64,000 nt of DNA. It comes from Amyelois transitella. Lineage: Eukaryota > Arthropoda > Insecta > Lepidoptera > Pyralidae. A program made the translations under genes and the position numbers. Location of the stretch: positions 3,309,001 through 3,373,000 of the forward strand of contig NC_083509.1 of the NCBI RefSeq assembly GCF_032362555.1. Reading direction: 5' to 3'. The notes under the pieces are model-generated. The model saw only the letters and a list, made by a program, of their open reading frames with translations. It had not been told where the DNA came from and searched no databases. Shown here in pieces: positions 12,501 through 23,562 of this stretch (the stretch's first letter is position 1; each line of letters starts with the position of its first letter).

Positions 12501-15500
12501 CATGCGAATGTGATTTGTGAGTTGTGTTCTGAGAACCACAAAATATGTTTTTGCAAGAAATTTGCACAGATGAATTATAATAATCGTCATAATTTCGTTG
12601 CCAATAATCGTCTGTGCTATAATTGTTTGGGTAGCAATCACACTGTCAAGGCATGCCAGAGTCCTGTCACTTGTAGAATATGTAAAAGGAAACATCATTC
12701 TTTATTACATCCATCTGGTAGCTCAGAGGGTCCAGGTTCTGGTGGGTCTGAAACGGCAAACGCAGCAACATTTGTAAATTGTGAAGATGTTGAGACACAG
12801 GAGGTAGATGAATCAAATAATGCTACAGAAAACGATCCAATTATTTCATGTCATTCATCTGATCATGTCTCAGTCCATAACCATATTTTGCTTGCGACAG
12901 CGCTCGTGGATGCAGAAACAACTAGTAATAGTCGGTTTACAATCAGAGCACTTTTAGATCAAGGATCTCAGGCATCATTTGTCACCGAAGCAACAGCACA
13001 GAATCTAGGAGTTAAAAAGATTGCTGTGAAGGGTATAATTTCAGGTCTAGAAGGTAACAAAAACGTGACTGCAAAGTACATGGTCGAATTTAAAATTCAT
13101 TCAAGGATTAAGCCAAATGTAATTATTAAAGTGCAAGCTTATGTACTGAAGAATATTACCACATTTCTTCCAAGCAAAAGAATTCTTCCGGTGGATTGGG
13201 TAGGCTCAAACCAAATAGAGTTAGCAGATCCTCATTATAACATACCGAATAAAATAGATGTATTATTAGGAGCAGACGTTTATGGGCAAATTATTGAGAC
13301 CGGAGTAAAAAGAGGACCATCTGGGACTCTAGTAGCTCAAGCTACATCTTTAGGATGGATTCTTTCAGGTACAGTTAATAACTTACCAGTGAAAAGCAGA
13401 AATGTGGTGACAATGCATGTGTGTGCTAATGATAATGATCTTCTCAAAAAGTTTTGGGAAATAGAAACTGATCCTAAACCCACAAAAAAAATATTATCAG
13501 CAGAAGAATTGTTATGTGAGAATTTTTATAAGGAAACTACTTACCGCGATGATACGGGAAGATATGTAGTCAAACTTCCTTTTAAAGACGAACAACCTAA
13601 ATGTGCCGAAGGAAACTCAAGGGATATAGCTGTAAGAAGATTGAAAAGATTACTAATAAAATTAAAAAGAGATGAAAATTTAAAACAAAAATATACAGAA
13701 GTTATTCAAGAATATTTACAATTAGATCACATGGAAATAGTACCTAAGGAGGAAATAGATAATAAAATAAATTGTTACTTACCTCATCACGCAGTTGTAA
13801 AAAATGATAGAAAGACAACGCAAGTTCGTGTTGTATTTGATGCTTCTGCAAAAAATGAACATGGAGTGTCTTTGAACGATTCTTTAATGATTGGTCCAAC
13901 AATTCAATCAGATTTAAGACATTTGTTAATGCGATGGAGAGTATCTAAAATATGTTTAGCTGCTGACATCGTAAAAATGTATCGCCAGGTTAAAGTAACG
14001 GAACAAGATGCTGATTTCCAACGTCTGGTTTGGTTAGACAGTTCAAGTAATGAGATACAAGATTATAGATTAAAGAGACTTACCTTTGGAACTGCCGCTG
14101 CCCCATATCTAGCGGTGAAGACATTGCAACAGGTTTCTATTGATGAAGGGAAAAATTTTCCTATAGCAGCTGAAATTGTAAAAAAAGACTTCTACATGGA
14201 TGATTTGTTGACGTCTTGTGACTCTGTAGAAGAAGGAATTATTATATACAAGGAAATGAATGAACTGTTAAAACGTGGAGGTTTTCAGTTGCAGAAATGG
14301 ATGAGTAATAGCAAAGAGTTATTAAGCAGAATCAAGGAAGAAGTTAAAGAAGAATTATACTTAAGATTAGATGAAGTAGTAAAGTTGTTAGGACTTACTT
14401 GGATTCGTTCCATGGATGTTTTCCGTTACACGGTAGCTCTGCCGCTGGAATCTGGACCTGTAACAAAAAGAAAAATTATTTCCGAAATAGCAAAATTATA
14501 TGACCCCTTAGGCTGGCTAGCCCCAAGTGTAATTATATCAAAGGGATTAATTCAAAAGCTTTGGATATCAGGTGTAGGATGGGATGACGATGTACCAAGC
14601 AATTTAATAATAGAATGGAACACTTACCGAAGAAACTTGCCGAAACTAGCTGACATAAATATACCTAGGTGGTTTGGTATGAACATGAAAGTATGTAATG
14701 CAGAATTACACGGATTTTCAGATGCATCAAAAACTGCATACGCAGCAGCAGTTTATATTCGTTTGATAGATAGTAATGGCAATATATGCGTCACACTCGT
14801 CACTGCCAAAACTAAAGTGGCACCAATTAAACAAGTCTCCATACCAAGGCTGGAGCTGTGTGGTGCTGTACTTGTTACTCGGCTTTTAGTAGAAGTGGCA
14901 GAGGTGTTAGGTATTTCCAAAACTAATATAAGAGCGTGGACCGATTCAATGGTAGTTTTAGCTTGGCTGAACCAACACCCAAGTAAATGGCAAACTTTCG
15001 TGGCTAACAGAGTCTCGGAAATTCTTACGACTTTAGAGGCTGATCAATGGTCACACGTAGCATCCGCTCAAAATCCAGCAGATTGTGCATCACGGGGGGT
15101 AGATCCTTCCGAATTAATAAAACATCAGATGTGGTTTAACGGGCCACCATTTTTACATGAACCCTTAATTCAAATTAAAAGACCTAAAGATTTACATACA
15201 CATTTAGAAGAAAGTAAGGTGCATATGTCAGTACAGGAAGATATTATTTATGATAGATATTCTTCTTTGAATAAAGTAATTAGAGTAACGGCGTACTGTA
15301 GACGTTTCCTTTCACTGAAACATGATCATCAAAGAGCTACCACGTTGCATCTCTCAGTCAAAGAATTGTCAGAAGCCTTGAATACATGTATTAAACTTTG
15401 TCAGAGTTTTCATTTTAAAGAGGAAATCAACCATATTAAGAAGTTTAGTAACTACACTTCATTAAAGAGTCCATTAAAATCTTTAAATCCATTTTTTGAC

Positions 15501-18500
15501 CATTCGGGCATCTTAAGAGTGGGTGGACGACTTGAAAAATCACAATTGAGCGATAATGCAAAGCACCCTATATTATTGCCTAAAGACTCAAAGTTAACAG
15601 AACTAATTATTGCTGATGCTCACTGCAGGACTCTTCATGGTGGTCCTCAGTTGATGCTGGTTTTCCTTAGTTCTAAGTATTATATTATACGATGCAAATC
15701 TTTAGTTAAGTCCTTTGTACGGAAATGTGTTAAATGTATTCGCTATTCAGCATCTAATTCTACACAACTGATGGGACAACTCCCTTCAGTAAGAGTTTCG
15801 CCAGGAAAACCATTTCAGTGCAGTGGAGTTGATTATGCTGGCCCCATAAGTGTAAGAACCACAAAGGGCCGTGGACATCACTCAACAAAGGGGTACATTT
15901 GCCTGTTTATATGCATGGCAACAAGAGCTGTCCACTTGGAAGTGGTTAGTGATCTTACCACTAGCGGATTTTTAGCCTCATTTAGAAGATTTGTGGCACG
16001 TCGAGGTTTGTGCACAGATCTTTGGAGTGATAATGGCACAAATTTTGTCGGCGCATCTCGTGAATTAAAGAATCTTTTAATAGCACAGAACTCTAACTTT
16101 TCAAAAGAAATCGCGGAATGTTTAGCTAATAATGGGACAACTTGGCATTTTATTCCGCCTCATTCTCCCAATTTTGGAGGTCTATGGGAGTCGGGCATCA
16201 AATCAACAAAATTTCATTTGAAACGTGTTATCGGTGAGTCGACTTTAACCTATGAGGAATTGACAACTGTGTTGGCTCAAATAGAAGCGTGCCTTAACTC
16301 TCGCCCCTTATCAAGAATAGATTCAGATGGAGATGCAATTGATGTATTAACACCAGGCCATTTTTTAGTCGGTGGACCTTTGCTAGCTGTTCCAGACTTT
16401 AATTTTGAACAGTCAAATATAAATTGTCTTCGAAGATGGCAGCTTACACAAAGGCTGACACAAAATTTTTGGAGACGTTGGTCTCAAGAATATTTGACGC
16501 GCTTCCTTCATCGATATCGGTGGTCATATCAGACTCCGGAACCTGAAATTGGCACTATAGTTTTAATAAAAGAAGATGACTTACCTCCGTGTCGATGGCT
16601 GTTAGGACGTGTGGTTGCTAAACATCCGGGCGACGATAGAATTACTCGAGTCGTAACAGTTAAAACGCAATATTCGCAAATTAAACGACCAACTTCCAAA
16701 TTGTGCATACTGCCTATTGGTGAAAAGTGTGGCTAACTAATAGGACAAACTTGTTTACTGTTTTAAATAGATTAGTCGTATAGTTTATAAATTAATCAAA
16801 CCATTCACCATACAATTGAAATGTTATGTCATGGTGGGCGGCGTTGAGTAAAAAGGACAAATATTGTCCTTGGTGGGCGGAATGTATAAGTTTTGAATAT
16901 TGTTCCTTAGAAGTTTAGTTCATCAACCTGTCATTAGATGGCGTTGTTCGTTATTAGTTTTATTTAGATTGCGCTATGGTTTCTCTTTAATTATTTACTA
17001 TACTTAAGTGTTTTTTCATGCAATATATTCTCGATCCAATATCACTGGTTGTTTTATTTCGACATCAGAGGGACTAGCGTCTCAAAGCTAAGTATTGGAT
17101 TGTACAAACATACTGGGAATTAAAACGAACATACCATTTCCAAACATAAATAATTATGTATCTTCGACAGCCAGCCATAATGATTTAAGAAAATATCTCC
17201 TTTACAGTTTCAAGTACAAGTGTCCAATAGTCTTACAACTATAAAATAGATTCTCTTACTTGCCTTCTCTAATAACTTACCAATCAATTTGAAGCGGATT
17301 GCATTCAAGCAACTGGCTCTTTCCATCGGCGATGAGCAAGCAATCCGGCTTGTACCACAAGACGGTCGCCCACGCGGGGCATTTCGACCTAGCATTCCTG
17401 TTGTACGTAGAAGACTGAACTGCACAGGAACCGACCAATTTTCCTGACTTTGACCAGATCCTGACACTCCTGAAAAAAGAAAGTAGGTACTTTGTAAAGC
17501 ATTCTAATATAAAATTACAAATTTAATAGACTAATACAAATTAATACAACATTTCAAAAAATGCTTTGCGCTTAACACTTACCCAAATTTACTGACAGTG
17601 GCTAGCAAATGTTTATGCACATGAACACTACAATCCACCCTTCCCTCACTATCCTTAACAATTTGTGTATCAATTTCCACTTTATCAGCTTCCACAGACT
17701 GTGCCTGATCTTCAGAAACTTGACTGTCACTGGTTGAAGCCTCATGTTTTTCATTATTTATATGAGCATCGTCTAAAGCTTGGACAAGAGACTCCAACGT
17801 CTGCTCTTGTTGATTCTTCCTCATCAAAATCTCTTCCTTCAACTTCAAACATTCAGATAAGTAATCGGTAGGTAATTTTTCCTCTTTAACTTTAACATAA
17901 ATATCTTCTGGTTGATACTTCTTGTGGCCAAACTCATCAGCTTCATGGTCCTTGTAAATATCAAACATATCATCTTCAGGGACCACTGAGTCATCGAAAC
18001 TGTCTTCAGGAAGACTTTTGATGATTCCAGATTCTTCTAGCTTTGCTTTGTCTTCTGTCTTCCCATTTGCTCTTTTAACATCCTCATTTTTAACACTTTC
18101 AATTTTTGTATCTTTTACCTCATTTTCAATTGTTTCCACATTTCTTTCTCCTTCAGATAACTGTTGTTTTTCTTCATCAGTTAAATGTCTGATCTTCATC
18201 ATTCTCTGTGTTGCAACTGAGATTTTTTCCTTTTTGTCAGATTCACTGAGTGATTTCTTGACTAGAACTTCAAACTGAGGACACCAGCTTATGTGAGTTA
18301 TCTCATCATCTTGTCCCCTTACTTTGTACAGTGTTTTACCAGCACCTATACAAAAAACATACACTTGTAAAAATTATGCTAATATCAACCTAAAAGAACA
18401 ATTTGTAAGTGATCTAAGAACATATAACATATCTTGGATCATTTAAAAAATGGTATTATAAAAGTTTAAGTTACAACTTGTTCTCAATACAATCACATTC

Positions 18501-19856
18501 CAATACTAATATTATAAATTAGTATTGGAATGTGATTGTATTAGAGTAGTATAGAATCTGCGGATAGAAACTAGTTACTTATTATTAGAAAACCAACATT
18601 TTAAACCTGTTTGAAACAAAAACAAAAATAACAAATTTCTAATAAAACTAATATCCCTCACCAGTTAAATCTACAACAAAGATAACTCCTTGCTTTGTTC
18701 CAACAGCAGCATGTAGAGCAATATGCGGAGAACACGCCAAGCAAGTAGGTTTGAAGCCCTTTAGATTTTTGAATGTCTTCACCACATTGGATTTGATGTC
18801 CCACTTCACAAGGTTGCCAAAAGATCCCACAGTAATGGCGTACGAATCATGGGAATATGCTACTCCTGCCACCTCCTGTAGAATAAAAAAAATGGTATTA
18901 ATTTCTTTTAATATTTAAAATTTGTGCATGTAAAATGTGCAACAGATGGACTTAATGCCATATGGCATGGGTAAACCAGGGCCCATGAACAGAAAAGCAA
19001 GGTCAACTACTATTTAATCAATAGTGGTTCTTAAAGAGAGCAAACTCCATCGCCCATAGTTATTTTATAAATTTAATCAATAATTAAATGTCATTTTCCT
19101 TTTCCTGTTAATAGTAGTTACATCCTAACCTCTGGAGCCCTGGGTACTGGACCTTTAAACCATGATCCTGGATTGGGTAAGTCATGTTCTTACACAAAGG
19201 GACTTCTGTCCGACTTCTGTGACCTTGACAGAGGAATCTAACTTATATTAGATCATGGTACAAGCTGCACTAGATGCGTTTATTCCATTGGCAAAGATCA
19301 CGGAAAGATATGGCTTGTTTAGTAGTTTTTAGCAATATTGTTACCTCTTTATCATGGTGATGTTTATCATGACTTTGAGTTGGTTTCAGTTTCCACTTAG
19401 AATCAACTTGCTCCAAGGACCACTGTTTGACCAAACCATCGGAACTGCCTGCCAGAAAATCTCTCTTTTCTGGCCATTCAGGAGATATGTCAACACAGCA
19501 AATTCTAAAAAACATCACAGTGCAAACAATAATCCTTAAAATTTAATGATATATGTGATGTGTTTATTTTAACTGAGAAGTGTGGTGTGGGTAGCTACTT
19601 AAAACAGTAGAGCACCTTACCTAACCTACGATCTACGTATTCATCTAAGTACTTACTTATCATTATGTGCTCTGTTCAGTACATGTGCTCTAAAATTGTG
19701 GTTTCCAAGTAAAACACCATCCCGATCTGCCGGTAGGGGCTCCAAAACACAAAGGCTTTTACTTGGACCGCCGTATATAAGCCATCCATCCTGAGCGACT
19801 GCCAAAGAACTTGCTTGATACCAATTAGGTGATGGAAATAAAATGGTTTCTTCCAT
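3570..19856 (-). CDS. Gemin5: Gemin5, WD40/TPR snRNA-binding subunit of the SMN complex (18 exons)
   Basis: Gemin5 (rigor mortis in Drosophila) recognises the cap and Sm site of pre-snRNAs and delivers them to the SMN complex for snRNP assembly in the cytoplasm. Coding exons, in gene order: 19657-19856, 19345-19504, 18662-18875, 17583-18345, 17281-17469, 10344-10598, 9534-9717, 8991-9153, 8426-8585, 7758-7897, 7237-7361, 6627-6804, 5955-6281, 5533-5680, 4902-4981, 4667-4799, 4261-4347, 3570-4053. All phases match, giving 3990 nt (1329 aa; human 1508). The N-terminus PNWYQAS matches human PNWYCAR. WD40 repeats fill roughly residues 1-910 (for example VVWTAAQDRNIVCYS, DGAVRVWETE, DGCLRMWDAR). 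An alpha-helical/TPR part follows (SWIMLSIFRGHIDAMIQFA, LGNLSEAANILSK). Exon 4 carries an acidic, lysine-rich insertion; the human C-terminal RNA-binding part looks reduced. Intron 5 holds an LTR element. Confidence 0.93.
4462..5370. repeat. Gemin5: Fragments of an interspersed repeat in Gemin5 introns
   Basis: Two diverged pieces (about 4462-4545 and 5210-5365) flank Gemin5 exons 15 and 16. They share motifs such as 'cctggcgttag', 'tgatcctgg' and 'caatctttgcaggggaacct' with other copies near 19125-19225, 29240-29365, 30005-30120, 47670-47720, 48900-49060, 53565-53630 and 57475-57545. This is a short retroposon-like family, here only remnants. Confidence 0.5.
7983..8037. repeat. Hairpin with about 27-nt arms
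   Basis: The arms 7983-8009 and 8011-8037 are reverse complements with one internal mismatch and a one-base loop (core 'gtctagc g gctagac'). It lies in Gemin5 intron 9, between exons 10 and 9 in map order. It may be a small foldback element. Confidence 0.8.
8093..8225 (+). repeat. tRNA-derived SINE, degenerate copy
   Basis: It begins 'cgacggcctctgtgacgc', a decayed tRNA-like head. Its body 'tctatataagtattcattat' and 'gagttagtatctcgtaa' match the copies at 35225-35450 and 53690-53910. The internal promoter boxes are lost. It is intronic in Gemin5. Confidence 0.65.
8265..8295. repeat. (TA)n-rich microsatellite
   Basis: An alternating AT run with interspersed G/C ('atatatatgtatatatac'), in a Gemin5 intron. 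Confidence 0.7.
8645..8708. repeat. Short tandem duplication, period about 36 bp
   Basis: The unit 'atcttcttgaaatagcatgt' followed by a TATATAAT tail occurs twice in a row in a Gemin5 intron. Confidence 0.75.
10742..10965 (+). repeat. 5' LTR of BEL/Pao element
   Basis: This 224-bp repeat begins TGTATAAG and ends GGATTGTACA. It matches 16883-17106 with one difference noted by eye. The left flank carries the AACAT target duplication. Confidence 0.95.
11543..16736 (+). other. BEL/Pao coding region (gag-like and pol parts)
   Basis: The order of parts fits the BEL/Pao family. A gag-like part at about 11.5-12.5 kb carries the motif FSGNYNDWMSFRDLY. CCHC-like knuckles (CYNCLGSNH, CRICKRKHH) follow at about 12.6-12.7 kb. 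An aspartic protease LLDQGSQASF lies near 12.95 kb. Reverse transcriptase with FYMDDLLTS spans about 13.7-14.4 kb, and RNase H with GFSDASK about 14.7-15.1 kb. The integrase spans about 15.6-16.4 kb and has SDNGTNFVGA. A C-terminal integrase-associated domain ends at about 16.7 kb. BEL/Pao elements make these as a gag-pol polyprotein. The element's base composition resembles its surroundings. Confidence 0.93.
16883..17106 (+). repeat. 3' LTR of BEL/Pao element
   Basis: A near-identical partner of the LTR at 10742-10965, followed by AACAT, the target duplication. A G-rich tract 'tggtgggcgg' lies just upstream and is the likely polypurine tract. Confidence 0.95.
18486..18542. repeat. Perfect hairpin, 25-nt arms, 7-nt loop
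   Basis: The arms 18486-18510 and 18518-18542 are exact reverse complements around the loop 'attataa'. It lies in Gemin5 intron 3. Confidence 0.9.
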
Positions 19857-20712
19857 GGTTACAGTACTTATCTTTTTTTCTGAAATAACAAATTTAACCT
19901 AAACCGACACCGGTCTTTACAACTTTATTTTTTTTTGACAACCAGCGCAGTGATCAAACAAAACAAAAAAATTCGAGTCAAGAAGCGCGCAAATGTTCAC
20001 TCATTCACTTTCATTTCCTTTTCCTTTCTCCTTTCGATTTATAATGTTGGCATAACAGCTGTAGTGATGACAGAATAAACGAATAGTATTGGTTGTCGAC
20101 TTAGTTTTATTCATTTATTTATTTATAGTAATATAACAAACAATATTAATAACAAACTTTATAGTAAAACATGTAAATTGAACAACAGGTGGACTCTGCC
20201 AGTTTTAATGATTAACAGTGCATTTGATCTTCAAATTCATCAAGTTTTTGCATTTATTTCAAAACGGATATTGCACTTTTGAGGCCATTATGCTTGAATT
20301 TTAAAAATTTTAACTTATTGCGTCGCATCCTACACACATATATTACAATCACAAGTAGGTATTTCACTCAGTCCTAACCCAGTACTCATTAAAAAAAGAT
20401 ATATGTCAAAGTCATTATAAGTATCCTTTATGTTCATTTCAGTTCAGTTTGTTGATTGAATTTGTGTTGATGTTACTTTTCTGGAAGATTGTAAAATATC
20501 ATTTTAACTTTTTTAAAATACAATCAAAGAACTTCATTGTATCCATGTGTATTTTTCATCAGAATTTTTAATTATCCTAGCGTGTGTGTGTACTATTGTG
20601 TATATTATATATTATAAATATATAAACGTTGTGATTGGAACTTGATTCATCCTTGCAAATCTATATAAATTATCTATTGTTTGTAATTTTGTTATTAGTA
20701 TTTCAAATAAAA
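19857..20712. promoter_or_regulatory. Divergent upstream region of Gemin5 and FAM50
   Basis: The start codons of two oppositely oriented genes are 856 bp apart. The DNA holds AT-rich stretches and a (TG)n/(TA)n run near 20580-20625, with no other gene. A shared promoter is inferred from the geometry only; I see no defined core element. Confidence 0.45.
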
Positions 20713-23279
20713 ATGGCACACTACAAGGGTGCTGCCTCAGAGGCAGGCAGAGCAATGCACCTTATGAAGAAGAGAGAAAAAGCACAACAAGAAATAGAAC
20801 TGAGGAAGAAAAAGATTGAAGAAGATCTAAAGATAGACAACATAGAAAACAAGTTTGCTACACATTATGATGCTGTGGAGCAGCAGTTGAAGAGTTCTAC
20901 TATAGGCCTGGTGACTCTTGATGAGATGAAAGCTAAACAAGAACACATAGTACGGGAAAGGGAAAAAAAGTTGGCACAAAAGAAAGCAGAAAAAGAGAAA
21001 GAGAGACAGAAAGAAATTGAAGCGAAACAAGCTCAGAAGAACAAACAGAAACGCCAGGTAGGTATTCAATAATTTAATCAGCATCATACAATATGTATAT
21101 TTTATTAACTATGTTTCATTTATTGTTAGAAAATATGTTCTGCATCTCTATGCTTATCAACATTTAACTTGTTACAGATACAAGCATTATCATTTGATCC
21201 TGACGAAGATGCAGAAGATGATGATGATGATTCTGATAATGAAAAAGAAAAGCCAGAGGAAAAGTCTTGGAGGGACAAAGAGGAACCCGTAAGTATAAGA
21301 GAAAAATGGAGCTTGTTTATACTGGTCAGGTCGAAAAATGTCCTGTGAAGAGTGTAAAGTCAATCGAAAAAAAGGCTTATTTTAGATGGTGGCCTTGCAA
21401 CCTACATACATACAGACATATAATCACATCTTCACCTCTTAGGGGGTAGACATAGCCAACAGGCTTTATGCTGGAATTTAGATTCAAATAGTTACAAGCT
21501 GCTAGCTCATTGCTTACAAGAGGAATTCCTAGTTTATAAGCCTATCCATGTCACCTTTTACACCAGCCATGGAGTGGTTCTATTCCAAAGTGCCAGAAAC
21601 CACATGGCACAAGGGAAGGTATTGCTTAGAGATGGTAATAATGAAATATGGATTACATTTACAGACATTAAAAAAAGTAAGAAAGAATCCAGATGTGGAC
21701 ACGTCATTTCTACCGGATCGGGAACGTGAGGAAGCTGATCTGAAATTACGGGAACAACTGCGTTTGGAGTGGGTGATGACGCAGGCCAGTTTGAAGGATG
21801 AGCCTATCACAGTCACATTCAGTTACTGGGATGGTTCAGGTCATAGGAGGAATGTAACATTGAAGAAAGGTATGTAGTCTTCAATAGCAATTGAAATTGA
21901 TAGACAAACATAGGGCTGGAAATATCTTAGGTTAAATATAAGTATTGCCCATTCAATGTGATAATTGATCACTTACGTGAGAAATGTCCTTTGGAATAAA
22001 GAAGCTTAACTCTCTTATGTTGACCATTTGTAATATTCTTAGGTAGTGTACAAGAGACCTTTGCCAAGAAATAACACTCAGATTATGTAGGTATTTAAAA
22101 AAATGGATTTATGTCAACTCCCGCCGCAACAACAATTATTGAGCTTTTTCATTAAATGCATTGTGGTTCTTGGCACAAATAGAAATAAAGAGTAGTACCA
22201 CTCCATCTCCTATCCATCACCTCCATAGTAATGGATAGTCTTTTAAACTTGGGATTCTTCTCTGAAGTGATGGGCTAGCAACCTGTAACTATTTTAATCT
22301 CATACTATCATTAAGCCAAACGGAAGCTGAAAGTGGGCAATTAGTCTTTTTTAAAACTTGGCTCTTTCTACCCCGCATGGGATATATACATATATTATAT
22401 CCCATAAACACATACATATGTGCATCCACTATTATATAATATTTCATAGCAAGTTTCTAAAATTATACTTGGACTTGCAGGTGTACTGTACCTATGCAAA
22501 TCTATTTTTTGTTTCAGGAAATTCTATCTACCAGTTTCTTCAACGATGCCTGGACACACTGAGGCCGGAATTCAGTGAATTGAAGACAGTCTCAGCAGAT
22601 CAGCTGATGTACGTCAAAGAAGATCTGATACTTCCCCACCACTACACTTTTTATGACTTCATTGTTACAAAGGTATTTATTCATCAAATATTTCCGACTT
22701 TAATCCTGTCCAATAAAAAATTCCAAAAATTATAAACTTTCTAATGAAGTTTTTTATAAGCAAGCAAAGGCTTTAAATAGCAATAATATATTTCAGGCTC
22801 GTGGCAAAAGTGGTCCTCTGTTTCAATTCGATGCATCAGATGACGTCAGATTGGTGAATGACGCGACACAAGAAAAGCAAGACTCGCACGCAGGAAAAGT
22901 GTTACTAAGGTGTCTTATCAATTTTTATTTAATGACTTTTTCTATTGAATGAAAGATACAAATATTTTTTATTAAAAATAGCGTGTTTCTGCATATTTCT
23001 ACATTATCACATAACTGTTAAGGTGGTCCAACAATGTGAATGCCTCATTCAAGCTGCAAGATTTTCCAATAATAAATTAATTGAAATTTTGTGTAGTGCA
23101 CAATAAGTCATTGTCCATTCCCAATATTAGGAACAATTTGTTTTTTGTTTATTTTTATTTTATCATATTTCTTTTTCAGATCTTGGTATGAACGGAATAA
23201 ACATATCTTCCCTGCGTCAAGATGGGAGCCCTACGATCCCACCAAGACATATTCCAAATATACCATCAAAGGTAAATAA
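20713..23279 (+). CDS. FAM50: FAM50 / XAP5 family nuclear protein
   Basis: FAM50 proteins are nuclear and associate with the spliceosome; human FAM50A loss causes a syndromic spliceosome disorder. Exons: 20713-21057, 21178-21288, 21665-21869, 22518-22672, 22797-22909, 23180-23279. Phases match and give 342 aa (human FAM50A 339). The N-terminus [15 protein letters not shown] is the family signature. It is followed by a long charged K/E coiled coil and an acidic patch (about residues 120-140), then the XAP5 domain with [47 protein letters not shown] and [11 protein letters not shown]. The stop chosen gives the end KYTIKGK; the same bases also form a donor-like AAAG/GTAAAT, so an alternative last exon cannot be excluded. 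Intron 2 holds an old SINE-like copy. It lies head-to-head with Gemin5 and converges on DHDDS. Confidence 0.95.
21407..21612 (-). repeat. SINE-like retroposon (TATG-tailed family), old copy
   Basis: A reverse-orientation copy with a CATA-rich start, then 'ggggtagacatagccaac', 'gctgctagctcattgc' and the end 'aaaccacatggca'. It is in FAM50 intron 2 and reaches to about 50 bp before exon 3. Confidence 0.75.
22155..22400 (+). repeat. SINE-like retroposon (TATG-tailed family), diverged copy
   Basis: Sense copy in FAM50 intron 3: 'accactccatctcctatcc', 'aaacttgggattcttctc', 'gatgggctagcaacctgt' and 'ctaccccgcatgggatata'. Confidence 0.75.
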
Positions 23280-23562
23280 AATGTGACAATACAATCATGA
23301 TTACTTTTATAAAGCAATCTTATGGCTATAAAATAATAGGCAATAATAGTAAATAAATAATTTATTAAATAAGAAACACCTTGTATTATTGCTATCAGAT
23401 TTACCTTCTTTCAATAATAGGACACAATATAAGTTTAGCATACTCCCCTACGTACTTCATACAAGTTTGGAATGTGATTATCCATACCATAAAATCCCTA
23501 TTTTTACACAACAAAATTAACTTATCCTACTTTCAGCTTCAACAAATTAATAACATAAAATG

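Larger units (their letters stand above)
10742..17106 (+). mobile_element. BEL/Pao LTR retrotransposon, young, inserted in Gemin5 intron 5
   Basis: This is a complete-looking element of 6365 bp with two 224-bp LTRs (TGT...ACA), flanked by a 5-bp target duplication AACAT at 10737-10741 and 17107-17111. The two LTRs differ at one position by eye, which points to a recent insertion (well under a few percent divergence). The primer-binding-like site is TTTGGTCCATTCGAG at 10966-10980, and a G-rich tract precedes the 3' LTR. The coding region lies at about 11.5-16.7 kb. The element looks whole or nearly so, with at most about one break. Its sense strand is opposite to the host Gemin5 gene, so it is carried as an antisense intronic insertion. 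Confidence 0.95.

Noticed and set aside
17665-18278. Plus-strand open frames opposite Gemin5 exon 4
   Set aside because: Antisense shadows of a real exon with biased codon content.
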